Source: an uncultured Acetobacter sp. (GTDB taxonomy: Bacteria; Pseudomonadota; Alphaproteobacteria; Acetobacterales; Acetobacteraceae). Taken from it: a DNA stretch of 6,912 nt. The position numbers were made by a program, and so were the translations under genes. Below the pieces are notes generated by a model, which did no database searches, was not told where the DNA came from, and was given only the letters and a program-made list of their open reading frames with translations. How positions within the stretch are numbered: position 1 is the first letter of the stretch; each line of letters begins with the position of its first letter. This document shows positions 1 to 6,079 of this stretch, in pieces. Where the stretch lies: assembly GCF_937875265.1 (NCBI RefSeq), contig NZ_CALLXM010000307.1, forward strand, positions 1 through 6,912, given 5' to 3'.

Positions 1-694
1 TAATGCCCCGCACGGTAATGGCTTCCGCCGTGGCGGCGCGCATATCCTCATCAAAGCCACGCAGGGGCAGATCCTGCCGGTAAACCAGATCCACCTGTGA
101 GCCCAGCCCGGCAAAAATTCCGGCGAATTCAAGCCCGATATAGCCGCTACCCACAATGACCACGCGCTGCGGGCGGGCGGGCAGGTGGAAGGCTTCATCT
201 GACGTAATGGCCAGCTCAGCCCCCGGAATATCCGGGCGTATGGGGGTGGAGCCGGTGGCAATAACAATATTTTTTGCCGTGACAGTGCGCGGCGCTTCAT
301 CCGGAGCCAGCGGAGAGGCTTCAACGCGCACGGTATGGGCATCCACAAAGCGGGCATGGCCCGTCAGCAGAGTGATGCCTGCCTTTTCCAGCATGGAAAC
401 GTAAATGCCGTTCAGGCGGGTAATTTCTTTATCTTTGGCAGCAATCAGCGTGGCCCAGTCATGCGTGCCACGGGTGGAGGACCAGCCAAAACCGTGGCTG
501 TCATCCGTCAGATCCCCATACTCACTGGCCTGAACCATGAGCTTTTTGGGCACACAGCCCAGATTGACGCAGGTGCCGCCCCAGTGGCGGCTTTCCACCA
601 CCGCCACGCGGGCGCCATGCCCTGCCGCAATGCGGGCACAGCGCACCCCGCCGGAACCGGCTCCGATGACAAGAAGATCAAACTCATGCGTCAT
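1..694 (-). CDS. gor: Glutathione-disulfide reductase, N-terminal 231 residues (3' end outside window)
   Basis: Cytosolic flavoenzyme that reduces glutathione disulfide to GSH with NADPH. The visible part holds the FAD-binding dinucleotide fold at the N-terminus (GAGSGG, residues 11-16), the redox-active disulfide in GGTCVNLGCVPKK (Cys42 and Cys47, spacing CX4C), the ATGS motif (146-149), and the second Rossmann motif GSGYIGLEFAG (182-192). After that motif the arginines in VYR (Arg206) and LRGFD (Arg212) are the kind that bind the NADPH 2'-phosphate. Together with the absence of a lipoamide-type sequence this points to glutathione reductase rather than dihydrolipoamide dehydrogenase. Family members are about 450-460 aa, so about half is missing, including the C-terminal His-Glu active-site pair. 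The start is ATG at 694, with ACGGAG (703-708) 8 nt upstream. It lies 29 nt downstream of fpr on the same strand, so it is probably second in an fpr-gor operon. Mercuric or trypanothione-type relatives are less likely. Confidence 0.92.
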   Translation of the reverse strand, partial: MTHEFDLLVIGAGSGGVRCARIAAGHGARVAVVESRHWGGTCVNLGCVPKKLMVQASEYGDLTDDSHGFGWSSTRGTHDWATLIAAKDKEITRLNGIYVSMLEKAGITLLTGHARFVDAHTVRVEASPLAPDEAPRTVTAKNIVIATGSTPIRPDIPGAELAITSDEAFHLPARPQRVVIVGSGYIGLEFAGIFAGLGSQVDLVYRQDLPLRGFDEDMRAATAEAITVRGI

Positions 695-702
695 GGCGCA
701 GG

Positions 703-708
703 CTCCGT
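703..708 (-). promoter_or_regulatory. Ribosome binding site of gor
   Basis: On the minus strand this reads ACGGAG. It ends 8 nt before the ATG at 694 and sits inside the short fpr-gor gap. It supports that ATG over the out-of-frame ATG seven bases further on. Confidence 0.7.
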
Positions 709-723
709 TTTCAGTAGGTTGTC

Positions 724-1638
724 TCAGCGTTCAGCGAAGGCTTTTTCCACCACATAGGCACCGGGGTTGGACATGTTGCCTTCATCAAACCCACGGGCTT
801 CAAGCAGGGCTTCCGTATCAGCCAGCATTTCGGGTGACCCGCAGATCATGACACGATCATGCTCGGGGTCCAGTTCCGGAATGTTCAGATCCGTGAAGAT
901 CTTGCCGCTTTCAATCAGCTTGGTGATGCGGTCCGTCACAGCAAAGTCTTCACGCGTCACAGCCGGGTAGTACAGCAGCTTGCCGGAAATATCCTCGCCC
1001 AGAAACTCGTGTTCCGGCAGTTCGTGGCGGATATGGTTGGCATAGGCCAGCTCACCCGAAATACGCACTGTGTGGCTGAGGATGACGTGATCGAATCGCT
1101 CATAGCAATCCGGATCCTTGATCAGGCTCATGAACGGAGCCAGACCCGTGCCGGTGGACAGGAAATACAGGTTCCGGCCCGGACGCAGGTTGTCCAGCAG
1201 CAGCGTGCCGGTGGGTTTGCGGCCGATCAGAACAGTATCACCCACCTTTACGTGGCGCAGGCGGGAGGTCAGCGGGCCTTCCGGCACGGCAATGGAGAGG
1301 AACTCCATCTCATCTGCATAATTGGGGGATGCAATGGAGTAGGCCCGCAGCAGGGGCTTGCCGTTCAACTCAATGCCGATCATGGCAAACTGGCCGTTTT
1401 CAAACCGCAGGCCAGGATCACGCGTGGTGGTGAAGCTGAACAGACGGTCCGTCCAGTGATGGACCGTCAGCACTTTGGCCGGATACAGGTTGCCGTAGTC
1501 CTTGGTGGGGGGGGCAAGGTGCCAGACACCATCCTGACCGTCTACCGGCAGAAGACCTGTCGGGACTTCAGAGGCAGACATCTTGGGCAGAATGTCGGAA
1601 AATGTTCCGGTTGACGTTTCAGACATGGTTTCAGACAT
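724..1638 (-). CDS. fpr: Ferredoxin/flavodoxin--NADP+ reductase, bacterial type
   Basis: Flavoprotein (304 aa) that moves electrons between NADPH and ferredoxin or flavodoxin in the cytosol. It closely resembles the Azotobacter/Rhodobacter subclass of bacterial FNRs. The FAD domain starts near residue 51 (NLYPAKVLTVHHWTD) and contains FENGQF (79-84), the FAD-binding RAYSIASPN (98-106) and GPLTSRL (121-127). The NADP domain has STGTGLAPFMS (161-171) and CGSPEML (266-272). The protein ends in VVEKAFAER, the short C-terminal extension after the usual aromatic position that marks this subclass. The enzymes I recall are about 257 aa, so roughly 45 residues at the N-terminus are extra and not conserved-looking. 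I chose ATG 1638 because GCGGAG lies 12 nt upstream. The first four codons are repeated (MSETMSET), so ATG 1626 is an alternative. The frame stays open to 1941, but that stretch looks non-coding. gor follows after 29 nt. Confidence 0.93.
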   Translation of the reverse strand: MSETMSETSTGTFSDILPKMSASEVPTGLLPVDGQDGVWHLAPPTKDYGNLYPAKVLTVHHWTDRLFSFTTTRDPGLRFENGQFAMIGIELNGKPLLRAYSIASPNYADEMEFLSIAVPEGPLTSRLRHVKVGDTVLIGRKPTGTLLLDNLRPGRNLYFLSTGTGLAPFMSLIKDPDCYERFDHVILSHTVRISGELAYANHIRHELPEHEFLGEDISGKLLYYPAVTREDFAVTDRITKLIESGKIFTDLNIPELDPEHDRVMICGSPEMLADTEALLEARGFDEGNMSNPGAYVVEKAFAER

Positions 1639-1879
1639 GGGCCGCTTATACTCCGCTTGCAGCAGATCGAGAGGATATGCCCCGTAGCCGGCCTGTGGTC
1701 CCGGTGCGGACTCTTGAACGGCACGGAGGCGTGCTTCTGGTCGTGGCGCGTTTCTACGGGGCCGGAAAGCAGGACGCCAGTGCAAATTCATCACGCGTCG
1801 CTTTCTGGGAGTGCACGGGTGGGGTTTTATTACCTTTTCAGGCATTGTTCCGTCGGTCCGGATGCCGCATGAATGCGCT
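1639..1879. other. Divergent intergenic region between fpr and the helicase gene
   Basis: This 241-bp stretch must hold the promoters of both genes, but no convincing -35/-10 pair stands out on either strand. The minus frame is open throughout as an upstream extension of fpr. Its translation is rich in Arg and Pro and resembles no N-terminus I know, so I treat it as non-coding. A T-rich patch (1824-1837) just upstream of the helicase is the likeliest melting region for its promoter, with only partial -10 resemblance. Confidence 0.45.
1651..1656 (-). promoter_or_regulatory. Likely ribosome binding site of fpr
   Basis: The minus strand reads GCGGAG here, 12 nt before ATG 1638 and 24 nt before ATG 1626. 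The spacing is somewhat long for the first and far too long for the second, so it favours 1638. The TATAAG immediately after it resembles a -10 box but lies too close to the start codon to serve this reading frame unless the message is almost leaderless. Confidence 0.4.
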
Positions 1880-4246
1880 ATGACATCAGAGACTTTCGCA
1901 TCCCCCGCCCGTGAGGCCTTTGCCCGTGTTTCAGCCCGCACTGGCCTGAGTATCGAGCCACGGGAGGAGCAGGACGTTCTGCGCCGTATTGCCCGCGCAC
2001 TGGAACCCGGCGCGCGCGATATTGAGGATGAAGCCTACCGCACCATTCTGTGCACCGTCCGGCGCAAGAAGCGTGTTTCCCGCCTTGTAGACCTCACACG
2101 GCGCAGCGGGCGCATCTGGGTCTCGCGTGATGAAATTGAAGACGCTGTCGGCACAATTACGGAGCCGGAAGCGGATGACAGAGCGCTGGAACGCGCTTTG
2201 GCCCCCGTCTGCCGTGCGCGCTTGCAGTCCTATGGGGCCAACCCCCGTGCGGTGTTTGAAACCGTACAGGCGGACCTTGTAGATACCGGGCGCGTGCTCT
2301 CCCCGGCCCAGACCGACCTGCTGCTAATGGCCATTGCGCTGGCGTTTGACCTGCCGGAGGGCGACCCGTTTCTGGACACGGCCCGCCGGGAAGAAGCACA
2401 GCGCCAGAAAACAGCCAGCACCATTGAGCGCACGGCGCGGGAAAAGCGTGAGCAGGAAGAATCGCGCCTCCGCTCGTGGGAAGAAAGTCTCGTCCTGTTT
2501 GATGAGGTACCGCGCCTTCTGCGCTGCTCCCACAAGGAAGCACTGCGCTGGATTGCTGAAAATCGTCTGCCCGTGGCCCGAAAGGTGCGCGAATCGGACG
2601 ACAGGGAACGCTGGGAGTTTGACCCGGCGGAACTTATCGCCCTGCGCGGCAAGCTGGGTGAATGGCGTAACGGGGGTGTTCCGGCTGGAACCCCGGCAGG
2701 GGCTAAGGCGCCCGACATGGGCCGCAAGGTGGCCAATGCCGTTATTGCCCGCGTGGCGGCGCTGGACCGGTATGCCGCCCATTTCCGAACAGCGCGCGCC
2801 CTGAACCGCCGCATTACCCTCGTGACCGGCCCGACCAACAGCGGCAAGTCCTACACCGCGCTGAATGCGCTGGCGCAGGCCGATAGCGGGCTGGCCCTCG
2901 CCCCCCTCCGCTTGCTGGCGCATGAATTCAGGGAGGCCCTGGCCGCTCGTGGTGTGGAGGCCTCACTGGCCACGGGTGAAGAACGTATTCTGGTGCCCGA
3001 CAGCCGCCATCTGGCGGCCACAGTAGAAATGTGCCCGTTCCATAATCCCGTGGATGTTGCGGTGATTGATGAAGCACAGATGCTGTTCGATACCGATCGT
3101 GGTGCAGCATGGACGGCGGCCATCATGGGGGCTCCGGCCCGACATCTGTATGTGCTAGGTGCGCCGGACTGTATTCCCATGGTGCGGCGGATTGCCGAAT
3201 TGTGTGGGGACCCGGTGGATGAAATCTCGCTGGAGCGGAAAAGCCCTCTGAAGCCAGCCTCTCAGCCCGTGCGGCTGCAAGACCTTCAGGCCGGGGATGC
3301 GGTGATTGCCTTTTCCCGGCGTGAGGTGCTGGACCTCCGCGCAGCCCTTATGCAGCACGGGCGGCGTGTGGCCGTGGTGTATGGGGCGCTCAGCCCGGAA
3401 GTGCGCCGTGCTGAGGCACAACGCTTCAACTCTGGTGGCGCGGATATCCTGATAGCGACTGATGCCATTGGCATGGGCCTGAATCTGTCCATCAAGCGGA
3501 TCGTGTTTGCTGCCCTCAAAAAGTTTGATGGCAAGCAGACGCGCGACCTTACGGTGCAGGAGGTCAAGCAGATTGGTGGCCGCGCCGGGCGCTACGGCAA
3601 GCATGAAGTGGGTGTGGTGTCCGTGCTGAGTGGCGCTGGCAGCCCCTCCTTTATCCGCCGTCAGCTTGAGGCAGACGCAGAAATGCCGGAGGACCTGCGC
3701 CCCTTCGTGCAGCCGGATGCGGATATCGTGAAAGCTGTGGCGGCCGAAATCGGGTCAGAAAGCCTGTATGGCGTTCTCTCCCGTATCCATCGTGCGGTGC
3801 TGCGTAAGGATGACCCCAATTACCGTCTGGCGGATATGGAGCAGGCCTTTGCCATTGCTTCCGCGCTGGAAGGGGTGGAGGGGCTGGATCTGACCACCCG
3901 CTGGTCTTACGCCATGTGCCCGGTGGATGACCGGGATAACGGTATTCGTCGTCTGGTGGGCTGGGCGGCAGATCACGCCGCAGGCCGCCGCGTTCTGCCA
4001 CCGGGCACGGGGCGTCTGCCCCCCAGTGAACGTGCCAGCCGTGAAGAGCTGGAACGCGCGGAAAAGCGCCATAAGCGGCTGGTGGCATGGCGCTGGCTGG
4101 CGCTGCGCTTCCCGGAATTTTATCCGGACCGGGAAGACGCAGAGGAAACAACGCGCCGCCTGAATGAGTGGATTGAAAACGTCCTGCGCCAGCAGAGCCG
4201 CACCCGCAGCACGGGTCCGGCCAACAGCAGTTCCCGCCGGCGCTAA
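1880..4246 (+). CDS. SUV3-like superfamily 2 helicase (ATP-dependent RNA helicase)
   Basis: A 788-aa protein whose core matches the SUV3 helicases. These are the RNA-degrading helicase subunit of mitochondria and its alphaproteobacterial relatives, unwinding duplex RNA (or DNA) with ATP. Motifs in order: Walker A GPTNSGKS (317-324), motif Ia GLALAPLRLLAHE, motif II DEAQ (397-400; DE-x-Q as in SUV3), motif III YVLGAPD, motif V ATDAIGMGLNL (526-536) and motif VI QIGGRAGRYG (564-573). After the core comes a helical C-terminal part ending in a basic Arg/Ser-rich tail. The first ~310 residues lie outside the core: a charged helical region, a probable coiled stretch (about 170-203), and a helix-turn-helix-like segment (about 207-250). 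ATG 1880 is chosen because the protein reads sensibly from there. No Shine-Dalgarno is visible, and ATG 1862 or GTG 1811 in the same frame cannot be excluded. It stands alone, divergent from fpr and convergent with the SDR gene. The bacterial substrate is unknown. Confidence 0.88.
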   Translation: MTSETFASPAREAFARVSARTGLSIEPREEQDVLRRIARALEPGARDIEDEAYRTILCTVRRKKRVSRLVDLTRRSGRIWVSRDEIEDAVGTITEPEADDRALERALAPVCRARLQSYGANPRAVFETVQADLVDTGRVLSPAQTDLLLMAIALAFDLPEGDPFLDTARREEAQRQKTASTIERTAREKREQEESRLRSWEESLVLFDEVPRLLRCSHKEALRWIAENRLPVARKVRESDDRERWEFDPAELIALRGKLGEWRNGGVPAGTPAGAKAPDMGRKVANAVIARVAALDRYAAHFRTARALNRRITLVTGPTNSGKSYTALNALAQADSGLALAPLRLLAHEFREALAARGVEASLATGEERILVPDSRHLAATVEMCPFHNPVDVAVIDEAQMLFDTDRGAAWTAAIMGAPARHLYVLGAPDCIPMVRRIAELCGDPVDEISLERKSPLKPASQPVRLQDLQAGDAVIAFSRREVLDLRAALMQHGRRVAVVYGALSPEVRRAEAQRFNSGGADILIATDAIGMGLNLSIKRIVFAALKKFDGKQTRDLTVQEVKQIGGRAGRYGKHEVGVVSVLSGAGSPSFIRRQLEADAEMPEDLRPFVQPDADIVKAVAAEIGSESLYGVLSRIHRAVLRKDDPNYRLADMEQAFAIASALEGVEGLDLTTRWSYAMCPVDDRDNGIRRLVGWAADHAAGRRVLPPGTGRLPPSERASREELERAEKRHKRLVAWRWLALRFPEFYPDREDAEETTRRLNEWIENVLRQQSRTRSTGPANSSSRRR

Positions 4247-4271
4247 GGAGCCGCCTTTACCAGGCGACTCC
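4247..4271. terminator. Hairpin at the convergent gene junction, possible bidirectional terminator without U-tract
   Basis: GGAGCCGCC (4247-4255) faces GGCGACTCC (4263-4271) across a 7-nt loop. The stem is nine pairs with one C-A mismatch in the plus transcript. In the minus transcript the same position becomes a U-G wobble, so the stem is complete. The left arm begins right after the helicase stop codon, and the right arm lies in the last codons of the SDR gene. Neither side is followed by a T-run, so a standard intrinsic terminator is not proven. It could limit read-through or protect 3' ends. Confidence 0.35.
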
Positions 4272-5207
4272 GGTCAGGCGTTCGGAGGCATCCCACAGGC
4301 GGGACGCTGTGCTGACTTTCTGCGCTGCGGGCGGTACTGTGGCGGGGCCGGGTGGGCCGCGCCGTTCGCCCGCACCTTGCGGGCCGTAATAGTCACCATC
4401 CCGTGCGGAGGGGGAGAGGGCCGCATACAGCAGCGGTTCCGCCCCGCGTGCGGCGGACTGCCCCATGATGCGCAGAACCGCTGTGCCCACCACCCGCTCC
4501 GCCGTGCCCACAATGCCGGGCAGGGTCGCTGCCGGGCCATTGGCAATAATGGAGGTGGAAGACCAGCCGGGATGTGCTGCGCGGGAATGAATGTTCCAGC
4601 CGTTTTCCCCTGCACGCCGTGCCAGTTCCTGCGCAAAAAGCAGGTTGGACAGCTTGCTCTGCTGGTAGGCCCCAAAAGGGCTGTAGCGGCGGCGGGACTG
4701 TAAATCATCAAAATGGATGCTGGTTTTGCAGGCTGCCAGACTGGCGACGGTTACTACCGTGCCGCCACCGGACGCCGCTTCCAGCAGGGGGCGCAGGCGG
4801 GTGGTAAGTGCAAAATGGCCCAGATGGTTGGTGCCAAACTGCATCTCAAACCCGTCAGCTGTTTCCAGCCTGCGGGCAAGGGCCATCACGCCTGCATTGT
4901 TCACCAGAAAATCCAGTGTGCGTGTGCGGTTAGCCACTTCGGTTGCACAGGCTGCAATGGAGGCCAGAGAGGCCAGATTGAGCGTTAGCAGCTCAGCCTC
5001 GGCACCGGGGCAGCGGGTCTGTAAGGCCGCCAGAGCAGCTTCCCCGCGTTCGGCACTGCGGACCGGCAGCAGCAGGCGTGCGCCACGCATGGCCAGACCA
5101 CACGCAACCTCAAACCCCAGACCACTATTGCCGCCTGTGACCAGAGCCACGCGGCCCTTCAGGCTGGGCTGGCGGCTGGTTACGGACCATTCGTTTTTGC
5201 CCATCAT
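4257..5207 (-). CDS. Short-chain dehydrogenase/reductase (retinol-dehydrogenase/WWOX-like SDR)
   Basis: NAD(P)-dependent oxidoreductase of the SDR superfamily, 316 aa, which is long for a classical SDR (about 250) but normal for the retinol-dehydrogenase-like branch. It has the coenzyme-binding TGGNSGLG (24-31), an Arg at 50 after the second strand that suggests NADP(H), NNAGV (103-107), TNHLGH with Asn127, the catalytic Ser156 in VASLA, and YQQSK (Tyr181, Lys185), so the Asn-Ser-Tyr-Lys tetrad is complete. The C-terminal region contains GDYYGPQG followed by a Gly/Pro-rich stretch. Such proteins reduce or oxidise carbonyl/alcohol groups; the substrate cannot be told from sequence. The start ATG 5207 overlaps the stop of the DedA gene (ATGA), and a second ATG follows directly at 5204. 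No strong ribosome binding site is visible, consistent with translational coupling. Confidence 0.88.
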   Translation of the reverse strand: MMGKNEWSVTSRQPSLKGRVALVTGGNSGLGFEVACGLAMRGARLLLPVRSAERGEAALAALQTRCPGAEAELLTLNLASLASIAACATEVANRTRTLDFLVNNAGVMALARRLETADGFEMQFGTNHLGHFALTTRLRPLLEAASGGGTVVTVASLAACKTSIHFDDLQSRRRYSPFGAYQQSKLSNLLFAQELARRAGENGWNIHSRAAHPGWSSTSIIANGPAATLPGIVGTAERVVGTAVLRIMGQSAARGAEPLLYAALSPSARDGDYYGPQGAGERRGPPGPATVPPAAQKVSTASRLWDASERLTGVAW

Positions 5208-5806
5208 GAGGGCATAATCCGCAGGCGTTCATCTTTTTCTGCTGCAGCCAAGGCTTCCTCCGTCAGACGTTTTTCATTGCGTTTCAGGAAAAGGAACGAG
5301 GCAGTGATGATCGCCGCGGCGCAAATCCCGAAGACAATTCCCACCGGCCCTGAAAGCCGCAACACTTCGTTCCCCAGCAAATAAGTGCAGATGGCATAAC
5401 CGCCTGCCCAGCATATGCCGCCTAATGCATTGTGCCACAGGAACGTATGCCAGGGCATATGGTTCGCTCCTGCCAGCAGAGCAACAAACATGCGCAGCAC
5501 AGCAATGAAGCGCCCAAAGAACACCACTGACCCGCCATGCTTGAGAAACACATAGCGCCCCAGCAGCAGCCGGTTAGGGGTCAGGCCAAATTTGGGGCCG
5601 TATTTCTGCAAGAGCCGCAGGCCCAGCGCCCGGCCAATCAGGTAGCCAAAGTTGTCCCCCATAATCGCACCGACAACAGCAGCAATCACCACACCGCTGA
5701 TATGCAGCTTGTGCGTTGTGGCGCAGAACAGCGCCCCGGTGATGATCAGGCTCTCTGCGGGCAGCGGAAGCCCCATGCTTTCAAGCATGACCACCACGCC
5801 AATCAC
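5204..5806 (-). CDS. DedA-family integral membrane protein, start uncertain
   Basis: Inner-membrane protein of the DedA/VTT family, which includes bacterial proteins linked to membrane homeostasis, undecaprenyl-phosphate recycling and lipid scrambling. From GTG 5806 it is 200 aa. Visible marks are ESMGLPLPAE (9-18, the re-entrant-loop acid region), GDNFGYLIGR (50-59), and FFGRFIAVLRMFVALLAG (96-113) with the conserved Arg99 and Arg105. Further hydrophobic helices lie around 125-145 and 153-174, and there is a charged cytoplasmic tail. The prolines often found in the GRF..R motif are alanine or valine here. GTG 5806 would start in the middle of the first hydrophobic segment. Codons upstream in the same frame (to 5893) read like a normal DedA N-terminus, including SLFSHYGYAV just before the GTG, but hold no ATG, GTG or TTG. 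A CTG at 5878 (224 aa) has a modest AGTGGA upstream. The 3' end overlaps the SDR start by 4 nt. Confidence 0.85.
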   Translation of the reverse strand: MIGVVVMLESMGLPLPAESLIITGALFCATTHKLHISGVVIAAVVGAIMGDNFGYLIGRALGLRLLQKYGPKFGLTPNRLLLGRYVFLKHGGSVVFFGRFIAVLRMFVALLAGANHMPWHTFLWHNALGGICWAGGYAICTYLLGNEVLRLSGPVGIVFGICAAAIITASFLFLKRNEKRLTEEALAAAEKDERLRIMPS

Positions 5807-6079
5807 GGCATAACCGTAATGGGAGAACAGGCTGTTCAGGTAATGCAGTGAAAAAATGGATTCGAGAGAGTGTAACAGGACAAAAAATCCACTTCAGGCT
5901 GAGCGTGTATCTAAAGAGGGCAGCAGGAACAGTCTCCGCCACAGGCTGTCAAGTCTTGGTGCGTCCGGGTTTTGCAACGTCTAAGGAGGCGGGTGGGGCT
6001 GCCTCTTCTGCCAGATGCCTGTATCTGTTGCAGGAATTACGGTTTGATAGCCCCCATCAGTTGCCCCGGAGTGCCCTGA
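5807..6079. other. Divergent intergenic region between the DedA and S9 peptidase genes
   Basis: The left 87 bp (5807-5893) is an open continuation of the DedA frame and probably partly coding. The rest is a true gap with promoters for both directions. On the minus strand a perfect TTGACA lies at 5947-5952, pointing towards DedA, but no good -10 follows at 16-18 nt. No promoter for the peptidase could be assigned. Confidence 0.4.
6067..6071 (+). promoter_or_regulatory. Ribosome binding site of the S9 peptidase gene
   Basis: CGGAG ending 8 nt before ATG 6080. Because the codon immediately before that ATG is an in-frame TGA (6077-6079), the site and the start support each other. Confidence 0.7.

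Noticed and set aside
859..1614. 251-aa open frame on the plus strand
   Set aside because: It is fully antisense to fpr, whose conserved motifs are unmistakable. It has no recognisable domain and is a shadow frame of a GC-rich gene.
1811..1879. Longer helicase from GTG 1811 (or ATG 1862)
   Set aside because: The extra residues look like untranslated leader, and no properly spaced Shine-Dalgarno supports them. Kept as an alternative because ATG 1880 also lacks one.
1639..1941. Extension of fpr to an upstream start at 1941 (405 aa)
   Set aside because: The added ~100 residues overlap the divergent helicase start, look like out-of-frame translation rich in Arg and Pro, and are far longer than any FNR of this type. 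ATG 1638 has a Shine-Dalgarno.
2230..2923. Overlapping minus-strand open frames of about 200 aa opposite the helicase
   Set aside because: Arg/Ala/Ser-rich shadow frames antisense to a well-supported coding region; no family resemblance.
4164..4703. 179-aa open frame on the plus strand
   Set aside because: It runs across the helicase 3' end and antisense to the SDR gene. Low-complexity Gly/Ala/Arg composition and no domain.
6035..6079. Possible promoter for the peptidase (TGATAG-like -10)
   Set aside because: No hexamer resembling a -35 lies at the right distance, so it is not called.
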